The notes beneath the pieces are model-generated. The model made no database searches, had not been told where the DNA came from, and saw only the letters and a list, made by a program, of their open reading frames with translations. A stretch of 64,000 nucleotides of DNA from Chloroflexota bacterium (lineage in GTDB: Bacteria; Chloroflexota; Limnocylindria; Limnocylindrales; CSP1-4). The translations under genes were made by a program, and so were the position numbers. Below, piece by piece: positions 51,060 to 59,679 of the stretch. The stretch is taken from assembly GCA_016191395.1 (NCBI GenBank), contig JACPOS010000017.1, forward strand, positions 124,001 through 188,000. Direction: 5' to 3'. Numbering within the stretch: the first letter of the stretch is position 1; each line of letters starts with the position of its first letter.

Positions 51060-52232
51060 CTACCAAGCCGTCAGCGTGTTGGCTTCGGTGATGCCCTGCG
51101 ACTCGAGCCAGCGCTCCGCATCGATCGCCGCCATGCAGCCGTCGCCGGCGGCGGTGACGGCCTGGCGGTAGCGATGGTCGTGGACGTCGCCCGCGATGAA
51201 CACGCCCTCGATCTCGCTGTTGGTCTTGTCGCGGACCACGAGATAGCCCTTCGCGTCGAGCTCCAGCCACTCGCGGAAGGCCTCCGTGTTGGGCTGGTGG
51301 CCGATGGCGATGAACAGCCCGTCGGCCGCCATCTGGCGCTCGACGCCGGTCTCGGTATCCACGAGCCGCAGGCCGGTGACGCGCTCCTCGCCGAGGACCT
51401 CCTCCACTTCCGTGTTCGTATGGATCTCGATCTTGGGGTTCTGTCGCGCGCGCTCCACCATGATCCGGCTGGCCCGGAACTCGTCACGCCTGTGGAGCAT
51501 GTGCACCTTGGACGCGAAGCGCGTGAGGTAGGACGCCTCCTCGAACGCGGTGTCGCCACCGCCGACGACGGCGATCTCCTTGTCGCGGAAGAAGAAGCCG
51601 TCGCAGGTCGCGCACGCGGACACGCCGCGGCCGCGCAGCCGCGTCTCGCTGTCGAGACCCAGCCACATCGCTGACGCACCGGTCGCGACGATCACGGCCT
51701 GCGCCTTGTACTCGACGCCGCGTGCCCAGATCCGGAACGGCCGGGACGAGAGATCGACCCGGTCGATGTCGACGTCCACGATGTGCGTGCCGAAGCGTTC
51801 CGCCTGGGCGCGGAACAGGGCCATGAGGTCTGGACCCTGGATGCCGTCAGGGAAGCCCGGGTAGTTCTCCACGTCGCTCGTGAGCATGAGCTGACCGCCC
51901 GGCGTGGACCCGGCAAGCACGATGGGCTCCAGGTTCGCCCGCGCGGCGTAGATCGCCGCCGTCAGGCCCGCCGGCCCCGAGCCGACGATGAGCAGCTTGG
52001 TCTCGGTCCGGCCCTCCGATGCCGAGACGAAGCCCGGGCCGCCCGGAGCGGCCGCGACGGCCGGCCCGCCGAAATCGATGGCCAGGTCCGGCAGGGGAGC
52101 GGGCGCGTACGGCGCCGCGACGGAGGTGTCCGAGGAGAAGTCGATCGAAAGACCGCCGAAGCTGGGCAGGGTGGTCGGGTTGGCCGGCGCAGGGGGGAGG
52201 CCCACCGCGTCGTCCGTTTGCTGTTTGCTCAT
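51060..52232 (-). CDS. trxB: Thioredoxin reductase with N-terminal extension
   Basis: Flavin-dependent NADPH:thioredoxin reductase. FAD motif KLLIVGSGPAGLTAAIYAARANLEPI, redox centre SACATCDGFFFRDK, NADPH motif IAVVGGGDTAFEEASYL, and FIAGDVHDHRYRQAVTAAGDGCMAA are intact. The 390-residue chain is about 70 longer than E. coli TrxB because of a Pro/Ala-rich, Asp-containing head (MSKQQTDDAVGLPPAPANP; SIDFSSDTSVAAPYAPAPLPDL). A strong CsoR-like palindrome lies 23 bases before the ATG, so the gene may be induced by copper or reactive sulphur. Downstream genes are the ABC exporter and osmC. Confidence 0.94.
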   Translation of the reverse strand: MSKQQTDDAVGLPPAPANPTTLPSFGGLSIDFSSDTSVAAPYAPAPLPDLAIDFGGPAVAAAPGGPGFVSASEGRTETKLLIVGSGPAGLTAAIYAARANLEPIVLAGSTPGGQLMLTSDVENYPGFPDGIQGPDLMALFRAQAERFGTHIVDVDIDRVDLSSRPFRIWARGVEYKAQAVIVATGASAMWLGLDSETRLRGRGVSACATCDGFFFRDKEIAVVGGGDTAFEEASYLTRFASKVHMLHRRDEFRASRIMVERARQNPKIEIHTNTEVEEVLGEERVTGLRLVDTETGVERQMAADGLFIAIGHQPNTEAFREWLELDAKGYLVVRDKTNSEIEGVFIAGDVHDHRYRQAVTAAGDGCMAAIDAERWLESQGITEANTLTAW

Positions 52233-52254
52233 TGACGCAAGTCTACCATGCGGG

Positions 52255-52271
52255 ATACCCCCAGGGGGTAT
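52255..52271. promoter_or_regulatory. CsoR/CstR-type operator before trxB
   Basis: ATACCCCCAGGGGGTAT is a perfect palindrome about its centre. It has the TACCCC-n-GGGGTA form known for CsoR (copper) and CstR (persulphide) repressors. The site lies in the 41-base gap between the F420/LLM gene and the trxB start, close enough to overlap its promoter. Confidence 0.7.
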
Positions 52272-52273
52272 GG

Positions 52274-53173
52274 CTAGGAATCGCGCATCTGGGGCAGGAG
52301 CGTGCTCCCGAGGAGCTCCAGCGTGTCTGTCCGCCAGACGTCGGCGACGCTGAACAGGATGTGCTGGGCGCCAGCATCGGCCAGCTCGCCGTACCGGTCG
52401 ATGATCCGTGCCGGCGTCTCCGTGCCGCCGGTCCCGTCGCGACTCACGCGCAGGTTTCCCTGGAGCGTGGATCGCTCGATGTCGTCGTAGGGCCGGCCAA
52501 CTGCCTCGCAGTGTGCCTTGAGCACCTGCCACTTGTGGTGGATCTTCTCCGGTCCGCCGAAGACGTTCGTGGCGTCGCCGTACTGCGCCACGAGCCGCAG
52601 GGTCTTCTGCTCCCCGCCGCCGCCGATCATGATCGGGACGCGCGGCCGCGAGATGGACTGGGGGGAGTTGAGCAGCCGCGTCGGCCGGTAGAGGCGCCCG
52701 TGGAGGGCGCGCTGCGAGCCCAGGTCGCCCTCGAACATCGCGTGCGCGATCTGGAGCGTCTCCTCCAGCATCTCGAAGCGGACGCCGAGGGGCGGAAAGT
52801 CGAACCCGAGACCCTCCGACTCCTCCTGGTTCCACGCGGCCCCGAGGCCGAGCCAGGCCCGCCCGCCGGACAGCACGTCCAGCGTGGTGGCGGCCTTCAC
52901 CCAGATGCCGGGGTGGCGGTAGTGGATGCCGCCCACCATCAGCCCGATCCGCGCGCGCTTCGTGTGCGCCGCGATGAATCCGAGCGCGGTCCAGCCCTCC
53001 AGCATCGGCTCCTCCGGGCGGCCCACGCCTCGGATCTGGAACAGGTGGTCCATGACCCAGATGGAATCGAAGCCCACCTCGTCGGCCGTCCGGACGATGC
53101 GCTCGAGGTGCCCGGCGAGCTCGCGGGCTCCGCCCGGAAAGGTGAACGACGAGACCTGCAGGCCGAACTTCAC
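52274..53173 (-). CDS. LLM-class F420-dependent-like oxidoreductase
   Basis: 299 residues of the TIGR03560-like group. Motifs include KFGLQVSSFTFPGGARELAGHLERIVRTADEVGFDSIWVMDHLFQI, IGLMVGGIHYRHPGIWVKAATTLDVLSGGRAWLGLGAAW and VPIMIGGGGEQKTLRLVAQYGDATNVF. GG-x-G near PIMIGGGGE is the phosphate/flavin region. It starts at GTG and lies 25 bases after a GT87-like gene in the F420 operon direction, so it may be co-expressed with the cofactor genes. Substrate unknown. Confidence 0.9.
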   Translation of the reverse strand: MKFGLQVSSFTFPGGARELAGHLERIVRTADEVGFDSIWVMDHLFQIRGVGRPEEPMLEGWTALGFIAAHTKRARIGLMVGGIHYRHPGIWVKAATTLDVLSGGRAWLGLGAAWNQEESEGLGFDFPPLGVRFEMLEETLQIAHAMFEGDLGSQRALHGRLYRPTRLLNSPQSISRPRVPIMIGGGGEQKTLRLVAQYGDATNVFGGPEKIHHKWQVLKAHCEAVGRPYDDIERSTLQGNLRVSRDGTGGTETPARIIDRYGELADAGAQHILFSVADVWRTDTLELLGSTLLPQMRDS

Positions 53174-53197
53174 GAGGGCAGCGTATCCGCGGATGCG

Positions 53198-54274
53198 CTA
53201 GGCGGGATCGCTCGCCGGGAAGCCCGCCGAGAGTCGACGGTCGACGGCCCGGACGATGCGCCATTCGGGCGCGGTCGCGAGGACCGCCACCGCGGGGACC
53301 ACGAACCAGTTGGCCCACAGCTGGGGCGTCAGGAGCAGGGACGCGCTGACCGCCAGGAGGAAGCCACCGGGCCCATCCAGGCGCCGGACGAGGACGAGCA
53401 ACGGCACCCCGAGCCCCACCACCCACGACAGCAGCTTCGCGACATCTGGGCCCAGCAAGGGCGCGAGGCGAACCTGGGGCGCGAAGTTCGTGGCACCGGG
53501 CCAGGGCACCATGTTGAGCTGGCTCCTGATCATGTCGTAGATCGCTCCAGGGTCCTGGACCAGGACGATCACCGTCAGGACGGCAAGGATCCCCCCGGCA
53601 ACCACGACCGACTTCCGCGCCGGGCCGGGCCGGTCGCGTGCCGCGAGCAGCCACAGGCCCAGCGTGGCCGCCGGCAGGATCTTGACCGACGCGAGCACGA
53701 GCCCGGCGGCCATGAGCGCGGTCGATCCCCGGCGCCGTCCGATCCAGACCAGCGCGACCCCGAGGGCCACGATGGCGTTCGGATTCGCGTAGTGGATCTG
53801 GTCGATGAGGCCCAGCCAGGCGCCGTTGATCGGGGGCCGGAGCAGGATCGTCGCGATGAGCAGGCCGGTGCCCCACCACAGCCGTCGCGGCCAGGCCACG
53901 GCAACGGCGGCGGCCAGGGTCGCCGCCATGACCGCGGCCCAGGTGACCGCCCGGATGGCCGCGGGCACGAGCATGAACGGCTGGTAGAGCACGGCGCTGT
54001 AGGGCGGGTGGAGGGACCACGTGTAGGTGGGGATCTGGGCTCCCACCGCGAACTGTGACCATGGCCCGGTGACGTACTCCGGCCTGGTCAGGGGGAGGCC
54101 CGCGGCGAGGCGCTTGAGCCCATCCTCCAGCCACCTCCAGTCAGAACCCCAGTCCGAGGCGGGCAGGAGCACCACGATGCGTTCCACGTAAGGCATGACC
54201 GTGATGATGAACAGCACGACGACCGCATTGGCCAGGATCAGCCGTCGGAGCAGGTCCCAGCGTTCGGGCGACAC
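53198..54274 (-). CDS. GT87/DUF2029-like membrane glycosyltransferase
   Basis: 358 residues with about nine helices. After the first helix (LILANAVVVLFIITVMPYVERIVVLL), a periplasmic-type loop contains SDWGSDWRWLEDGLKRLAAGLPL, with D/E residues as expected for the catalytic acid of polyprenyl-phosphate-sugar transferases, followed by YTWSLHPPYSAVLYQPF. This is the pattern of GT87 (DUF2029, PF09594) mannosyl- or arabinosyl-transferases. GTG start, 2 bases after cofE, so co-transcription with the F420 genes is likely even if function is separate. Confidence 0.78.
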   Translation of the reverse strand: MSPERWDLLRRLILANAVVVLFIITVMPYVERIVVLLPASDWGSDWRWLEDGLKRLAAGLPLTRPEYVTGPWSQFAVGAQIPTYTWSLHPPYSAVLYQPFMLVPAAIRAVTWAAVMAATLAAAVAVAWPRRLWWGTGLLIATILLRPPINGAWLGLIDQIHYANPNAIVALGVALVWIGRRRGSTALMAAGLVLASVKILPAATLGLWLLAARDRPGPARKSVVVAGGILAVLTVIVLVQDPGAIYDMIRSQLNMVPWPGATNFAPQVRLAPLLGPDVAKLLSWVVGLGVPLLVLVRRLDGPGGFLLAVSASLLLTPQLWANWFVVPAVAVLATAPEWRIVRAVDRRLSAGFPASDPA

Positions 54275-54276
54275 GG

Positions 54277-55083
54277 TCAGCGAAACAGGTCCATGGATTC
54301 CGGCATGAGCACGTCGCGAATGGAGCCTTCGGCGCGGATGAACCGGGCGCCACGGACCAGCGCGACGGGGCGCCCCGACCGCTTCCCGAGCGTCAGCTCC
54401 GCCGCCGAGGCGAGCTCGTCCGCAACGCCGCGGACCGTGGACTTCATCACTCGCCCGTCACGGTCAGGCGTGCCGCGGAGGTCCTCTAGAGGTTGCAGGC
54501 CCGAGACGCCGATCGCGACGTCGACGATCCCGTAGCGCCACGGGCGCCCGAACGAGTCCGACACGATCACCGGGACATCGACCCCGGTGGCCTCGCGAAC
54601 GGCGACACGGATTCGGCCGGCCGATGCGTCCGGATCGTCCGGCAGCAGGGTGACGATGGTGCCCCTGTCCGGCCCCACGTTCGAGGCGTCGATACCGCCG
54701 TTCGCGCACACGAACCCGTGGGTCGTCTCCGTGATCACGACCCCATTGTCCATTCGCACGACGCGCTTCGCGTGACGGAGCACCAGCTCCACCTGCCGGG
54801 CGTCTCGATCCCATCGCTCGGCGAACGCGACGGCCTCCGGGCGCGGCTCGATGGCCGTGAGGTCGGCGATCGCGCCCTCCGCCTTCGAGACGACCTTCTG
54901 GGTGACCACGAGCACGTCGTCGCCATGCGCGGGCAGCGCCCCGGGCGTTGCGCGCAGGGCATCGACCACGATCTGGGCGAGGTCGTCGTCCGTCTGGATC
55001 TCGGGAATGCCCTCCAGTGCGATGACCTCGAGGTGCGACGGCTCGCGAGGCGGTCTCGACCCTCCCGGCGTGGGGTCAACCAT
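54277..55083 (-). CDS. cofE: Coenzyme F420-0:L-glutamate ligase
   Basis: Adds glutamates to F420-0 using GTP. 268 residues with the CofE pattern: IPEIQTDDDLAQIVVDAL, VLVVTQKVVSKAEG, NGVVITETTHGFVCANGGIDASNVG (metal and GTP region), IVSDSFGRPWRYGIVDVAIGVSGLQPLEDLRGTPD and RGVADELASAAELTLGK. Actinobacterial FbiB carries an extra nitroreductase domain that reduces dehydro-F420-0; here it is absent, so that step must be done by another protein or bypassed. ATG 55083 overlaps the cofC stop by 8 bases. Confidence 0.95.
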   Translation of the reverse strand: MVDPTPGGSRPPREPSHLEVIALEGIPEIQTDDDLAQIVVDALRATPGALPAHGDDVLVVTQKVVSKAEGAIADLTAIEPRPEAVAFAERWDRDARQVELVLRHAKRVVRMDNGVVITETTHGFVCANGGIDASNVGPDRGTIVTLLPDDPDASAGRIRVAVREATGVDVPVIVSDSFGRPWRYGIVDVAIGVSGLQPLEDLRGTPDRDGRVMKSTVRGVADELASAAELTLGKRSGRPVALVRGARFIRAEGSIRDVLMPESMDLFR

Positions 55084-55726
55084 GGATCGCCCCCAGGGCC
55101 GCCTCGGCGACCACGAGGTCGTCGGGCGTGTCGACGTCCAGGGCCAGCGGCCCATCGCCCTCGAGGAAGGTCGCCCCGGCTCGAGCGGCGGCGGACCGGT
55201 GGACATCGCGGCTGGCCACGCCGAACCGGGGATCGATCACGTTCGGCGGGCTCATGAGCAGGGCATTCGTGCCGCTGCCGTGCTGGTCGGTCACGAGCAC
55301 CACGAGACCGGCGGTGCGCGGAGCGACTCCGACCGCGGCCGCCTCGACAAGGGCGTCGACCACCGTGGCGCTGATCCCGGGCAGGTCCGCGGGCAGGACG
55401 ACGACGGCGGTCGCGCCTCTTGCGACGGCAACGGATCGGGCGGCCGCGATGGCGCCGTTCAGCCCGGGCACCCGCTCCACGAGGCCCACGGCCCGGTTGT
55501 CGCGCGCGATGCCCGCGGCGTCGGGGTCCATGGTCACGACGATGGTTCCGACGATGCGCCCGGCGTCGCGGGTCGCCACCAGGGTCCGGCGGAGCATGTC
55601 CACGACCAGGTCCCGCCGCTCCTCCGCATCGAGGTTGCCGCCGAGTCGTGTCTTGGCGGTCTCGAGTCCCCGGATAGGGACGAGCGCCCACGTGCGCGAG
55701 AGATCGGCGCGGGTGCTGGGCTCCAC
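55076..55726 (-). CDS. cofC: Phospholactate/phosphoenolpyruvate guanylyltransferase
   Basis: Activates 2-phospho-L-lactate or PEP with GTP in the first committed F420 step. 216 residues in a nucleotidyltransferase fold: WALVPIRGLETAKTRLGG (GTP loop), VERVPGLNGAIAAA, AVVVLPADLPGIS (metal Asp pair), GTNALLMSPPNVIDPRFG and LALDVDTPDDLV. Starts at GTG. It sits between cofD and cofE as a single transcriptional run. Whether PEP or phospholactate is preferred cannot be read from the sequence. Confidence 0.93.
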   Translation of the reverse strand: MEPSTRADLSRTWALVPIRGLETAKTRLGGNLDAEERRDLVVDMLRRTLVATRDAGRIVGTIVVTMDPDAAGIARDNRAVGLVERVPGLNGAIAAARSVAVARGATAVVVLPADLPGISATVVDALVEAAAVGVAPRTAGLVVLVTDQHGSGTNALLMSPPNVIDPRFGVASRDVHRSAAARAGATFLEGDGPLALDVDTPDDLVVAEAALGAIHG

Positions 55727-55754
55727 GCCGCCATCCTACCGGCGCGCGGGCCGG

Positions 55755-56705
55755 TCAGCGATCGAGCGCCGGCTGGAGGATCTCGCCCGCGAGCCGGGCG
55801 CGCCCGGGGTCACCGGCCATGATCGTGTCGGTCACGAGGGTGCGCATGCCGAGCGCCTGGATGGGCGCCTCGAGTGCTGCGTCGATCCGGTCGAGCACGA
55901 ACAGGTCGATCAGGCCGACGTATTGCCGCGCCACGCCCAGGGCGCTCGCCTCGTGTCCCAGCGAGACCAGCATCCGGTCCGCGGGGCCCTTGAGCGCCGC
56001 GCCGCCGATGATCCCGGACACGGCGACCACCGGCACTCTTCGCGCGCGCGCGCCCTGGACCGCGGCCGCCACGCCCGCCACGTCGAGGATCGGTCGGATG
56101 GAGACGAACGGGTTCGATGGCGCGATCACGATCGCCTCGGCCGCCTGGATCGCCGCCTCGACCTCCGGGGTCGCGCTCGCGTCCTCGATCCCCTGGAACC
56201 GAACCTCGTGGACCGTCGGCTCCTGGTGGAGGCGCACGAAGTAGTCCTGGAACGCGAGCCAACCGTCGTCGGTGCGGACCTCGGTCCGGACGGGCGCATC
56301 GGACATCGGGAGGATCGTGGCCGCGACGCCGAGCGAGCGCTGCAGGTCGCGCGCGATCACGGTCGGGCGGTCGCCGCGACGCAGGCGCGCGGTTCGGACG
56401 ATGTGGGTCGCCAGGTCTCGATCACCGAGCCGGAACCACGTCTCCTCGCCGTACCGACCCAGCATGTCCGCCGCGGCGAACGTCTCGCCGGCGAGGCCCC
56501 AGCCCCACTCGCGGTTGTCGATGCCGGCGAGCGTGTACATGACCGTGTCGTGGTCCGGCGACACGAGCAGCCCGTGGCGCTCCACGTCGTCAGCGGTGTT
56601 GACGATGACCGTGAGCCCCGGGCCCAGGTGGGCCTGGAGCCCGTGCGCCAGGCGCGCGCCGCCGACGCCACCGGCGAGAAGGACGACCTGGCCGTTGCTG
56701 CTCAT
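55755..56705 (-). CDS. cofD: 2-phospho-L-lactate transferase
   Basis: Transfers the activated lactyl or enolpyruvyl group to Fo to give F420-0 or its dehydro form. 316 residues with VVLLAGGVGGARLAHGLQAHLG at the start (glycine-rich loop binding Fo/GDP), VIVNTADDVERHGLLVSPDHDTVMYTLAG, EVEAAIQAAEAIVIAPSNPFVSIRPIL and VAVSGIIGGAALKGPADRML. First gene of the cofD-cofC-cofE run; a stem-loop terminator for the neighbouring gene lies just upstream. The Fo synthase genes (cofG/H or fbiC) are not in the window. Confidence 0.96.
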   Translation of the reverse strand: MSSNGQVVLLAGGVGGARLAHGLQAHLGPGLTVIVNTADDVERHGLLVSPDHDTVMYTLAGIDNREWGWGLAGETFAAADMLGRYGEETWFRLGDRDLATHIVRTARLRRGDRPTVIARDLQRSLGVAATILPMSDAPVRTEVRTDDGWLAFQDYFVRLHQEPTVHEVRFQGIEDASATPEVEAAIQAAEAIVIAPSNPFVSIRPILDVAGVAAAVQGARARRVPVVAVSGIIGGAALKGPADRMLVSLGHEASALGVARQYVGLIDLFVLDRIDAALEAPIQALGMRTLVTDTIMAGDPGRARLAGEILQPALDR

Positions 56706-56717
56706 TCAGGGGTAGAT

Positions 56718-56750
56718 GATGAGGCCCGCCGGGAACCGGCGGGCCTCATC
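56718..56750 (-). terminator. Stem-loop between beta-propeller gene and cofD
   Basis: GATGAGGCCCGCCGG pairs perfectly with CCGGCGGGCCTCATC around GAA, a 15-pair stem. It lies 24 bases after the stop of the leftward beta-propeller gene and 12 bases before the cofD start. No long T-run follows, but the stability and position suggest it insulates cofD from upstream transcription. Confidence 0.7.
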
Positions 56751-56773
56751 GGGTTCGTGACGGACGGTTTGCG

Positions 56774-59536
56774 TCAGTCGAGCAGCGCCTCGAGGTTGAA
56801 GCGCCAGATCCCGCGGCCGTGGGTCGCGGCGTAGAGGTAGCCGTCCGGGCCAACCTCGACGTCCGTCGTCACGGTGACCGGGAGCGCCGTGCCGAGCCGG
56901 AACCAGGTCCCCGAGGGACCGGGAGTCCGGTACACGACACCGAGGTCGGTGCCCACGACGAGCCCACCGTTGGACAGCACCTTGATGCTGTTCGCCGGGA
57001 CATCGGGGAAGTCACCGCCGGCCGTGTTGTCGAGCGAGGTCCAGGTCGCACCGTGATCGGTGGACTTGAACACGTGCCCGACGCCCGCACCCGGGCCCTC
57101 GGTGAAGCGGCGGCTGAAGCCGTTCATCACCACGTACAGGTTGCCGGAGCCATCGACGGCGGCGCCGCCGACGTACCGGTTCGGGATGCCGGCAGCCTCG
57201 AGATTCGCCGACGACACAGGCTGAGTCCAGGTCCAGACCCCCGCCACGTAGTGCCCGACGGCGATGCCTCGGGTGAAGCCGCTGTTGTTGCACGTGCCGC
57301 ACCAGCCGGCGATGGCCCATTCGCCGTTGTAGGCCATGGCAGTGGCGACCTTGGTCGGGTCCGCAAAGGTATAGACCTTCGTCCACTCGGAGCCGGACCG
57401 GATGGCGAAGCCCTTCTTCTGGAACCAGATGGAGTTGCCGCCGGCAAGCCAGTTGTTGATGTTTCCGGCATCGGCCACGAACGGCGCGATGAACCGGGCA
57501 TTGATGTCCGGGGGCGCGACCTTGAAGGTCGTCGACTGGGACAGGTCGAGGAAGGCGTTGGGGTTCGTGACCGGGTCCGGGTTGGCGCAGGTCTGCGTCA
57601 CCGAGAGTGACAGGACCACGTACTCCTGGAGGATGTTGCAGCCGTCGTTCGGGTCGACGAGGACGTCGCCGCCATCGCCGCCGAAGTTGGAGCTCATCTT
57701 GGCGCCGCCGATCCGGTAGATCGAGCCGCCGTTGTCCTGCAGTCCACCGCTGATGATCACGCCGCTACCCGCGGGCGTCCGCGGGTTCGCGCCGTTGGCA
57801 TTTCCGATGCCCACCGCGTAGTACTGGAGGGCGTCGATGGTGCCGTCATTGAGGCTCTGCCAATCGGTGGCGTTGCCGTTCTTGTTGACGGAGCCGTTCA
57901 GCGGCCGGCGGTAGACGCCACCGTCGTTGCCGGCGAAGAAGTACTTGACGCCGTTGTACGTGCCGACCGCCGCGGAGTGCTGGTCGGGGTGCGTCGTCTG
58001 CGGGCAGCGGTTCGGCGTGCCGGTGTTGGGCGGGTACAGCGAATCGGGTGCCCAGCAGGGGAAGTAGAAGTTCCAGTACGGCCCGACGGTGGTCCAGGTC
58101 GAGCCGCCGTTCTTCGTCTCGTAGATCTCCTCGAGCCCGGCGTAGACGTGGTTGGCGTCCGTCGGGTCGACGAGCAGGAACTGGTTGTACCAGCTCTGGA
58201 TGCCGGGGCCGTAGCCCTTGCCGCCGACGCTCTGCTTGAGCGCGGAGCCGGCGTTCGCGAGCTTCGTGGACTCCGCGATCTTGGTGTACGGCCCGGCGAT
58301 GGACCCGCTGTTTGAGACATAGATCCCGTCGAGGTAGCTGTTCACAGTTCCGACTGGCTTCTGCAACAGGATCGGGGACTGGTTCATGACGTACAGCTTC
58401 TGGCCGTCGGAAGACCAGGCGAAGCTGACGTTGCCGATGTCCTTGGGGTTGATCGCGCCGCCCGGGTTGACCTTGGTCCAGGTCGCGCCCGCGTCCTTCG
58501 ACTCGTAGAAGCCGTTGTAGGCATCTCCGTTGCGCCAGCCGGCCGCGGCGATGATGTGGGAGGCGTTCGCCGGGTCGACGGCGATGTCGTTCACGATGTT
58601 CTTGTACGCCGCGTTGGGGTCGCCCGCGCTCGCGCCGCCCGGCATGAACGCCGGGTTCGGGGCGAAGGCGAGGGTCCAGGGGCCGGCGTTCGTGTTGTCG
58701 GCGTGGGACCAGACGCCCCGCAGCGTGGCGGCCCAGACCTTGCCGCGGCCGTCGAAGCGAAGGGCGTTGATGGTCGTGCTCTCGAGCTCCGTTCCGCCGA
58801 CGCGGTCGCTCGGAGCGAACGTGCCGGAGGTCGGGCTCGCGAGGCGGTAGACGCCGCTGCCCACGTAGCTCGTGCCGCCCGTGTTGGCCTCGCCGGTGGC
58901 GTACCAGAGCGCGCCGTCAACGGCCGCGATCTGGAGGTCGCCGGACGAGAGCGAGGGAAGCGAATCCGCGATCGGGGTCCAGTTGCCGCCGCCCTGCGAC
59001 GAGCGCCAGACGCCGCCGTCGGCGCCGCCGACGTAGACATGGCCGCTGTTGTCGGCCGCGAGGGCGGTAATGCGGCCCGTTACGAGGCCGGAGCCGCCGC
59101 TGGAGTTGGAGTAGTAGTCGCGGTACATCGGATCATCCGCGTCGTACCGGACGGCGGTGACGTCCGTCCAGGTGCCGGCGATCGGGGTCAGGGCCGTCAG
59201 CTGCGCGAACGCCGTGCTGTACGCGCCGGGGGCGACGATGCCGGGGGCCGTGCGGGCCTCCGCCCACTGGGCGGCGATGGTGGCCGCCTCGGCGGACTCG
59301 CTGGCTGCGCCACCCTGGACGGAGCCTGCGACCATCTCCTCGAACGGCTTCGACTCGCCTGCCTTGGCGGCCTCGGCGGCCTCGCCGGCCTCGTCGAGGA
59401 AGTCCCGGGCGACACGCGGAAGGCCGTTGTCGCTGGCGGGGGGGTGGATCATGCCGGCCACGGTCAGCGCTGCGCCGACCAGGACCAGCACCGCCGCGAA
59501 CACGAGGACGCGGCGGAACGTCAGTGAATTGGTCAA
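56774..59536 (-). CDS. Large secreted beta-propeller (sortilin/BNR-like) protein
   Basis: 920 residues. The best start is TTG 59536, with GGAGGA nine bases upstream; the following helix VLVFAAVLVLVGAALTVAGM acts as a signal or anchor. After a ~100-residue Ala/Glu-rich region come many propeller blades with the Asp-box/BNR pattern S-x-D-x-G-x-T-W (SKDAGATWTKV, TKNGGSTWTTV, STDHGATWTSL) and VYVGGADGGVWRS, YAATHGRGIWRF. Such proteins are sortilin/VPS10 or sialidase-like propellers; no catalytic triad is evident. A terminator follows. Function on the outer surface is unknown. Confidence 0.85.
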   Translation of the reverse strand: MTNSLTFRRVLVFAAVLVLVGAALTVAGMIHPPASDNGLPRVARDFLDEAGEAAEAAKAGESKPFEEMVAGSVQGGAASESAEAATIAAQWAEARTAPGIVAPGAYSTAFAQLTALTPIAGTWTDVTAVRYDADDPMYRDYYSNSSGGSGLVTGRITALAADNSGHVYVGGADGGVWRSSQGGGNWTPIADSLPSLSSGDLQIAAVDGALWYATGEANTGGTSYVGSGVYRLASPTSGTFAPSDRVGGTELESTTINALRFDGRGKVWAATLRGVWSHADNTNAGPWTLAFAPNPAFMPGGASAGDPNAAYKNIVNDIAVDPANASHIIAAAGWRNGDAYNGFYESKDAGATWTKVNPGGAINPKDIGNVSFAWSSDGQKLYVMNQSPILLQKPVGTVNSYLDGIYVSNSGSIAGPYTKIAESTKLANAGSALKQSVGGKGYGPGIQSWYNQFLLVDPTDANHVYAGLEEIYETKNGGSTWTTVGPYWNFYFPCWAPDSLYPPNTGTPNRCPQTTHPDQHSAAVGTYNGVKYFFAGNDGGVYRRPLNGSVNKNGNATDWQSLNDGTIDALQYYAVGIGNANGANPRTPAGSGVIISGGLQDNGGSIYRIGGAKMSSNFGGDGGDVLVDPNDGCNILQEYVVLSLSVTQTCANPDPVTNPNAFLDLSQSTTFKVAPPDINARFIAPFVADAGNINNWLAGGNSIWFQKKGFAIRSGSEWTKVYTFADPTKVATAMAYNGEWAIAGWCGTCNNSGFTRGIAVGHYVAGVWTWTQPVSSANLEAAGIPNRYVGGAAVDGSGNLYVVMNGFSRRFTEGPGAGVGHVFKSTDHGATWTSLDNTAGGDFPDVPANSIKVLSNGGLVVGTDLGVVYRTPGPSGTWFRLGTALPVTVTTDVEVGPDGYLYAATHGRGIWRFNLEALLD

Positions 59537-59679
59537 AGCCAGGTTTCCTCCACCTGCATGTCGTCGTTCGACGACCTTCCGTGCCTCCTCCGGCACCGGG
59601 CGTTGGCCGAGTCTAGTCCTGCAGGCAGATCCGTGGATATCGGTCCGGTGCCGGATCGCACCGCCGATTCGACCGGAGG

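Noticed and set aside
49066-51171. 701-residue top-strand ORF opposite the ABC exporter
   Set aside because: Antisense shadow; highly charged Arg/Asp/Glu/His repeats and no motif.
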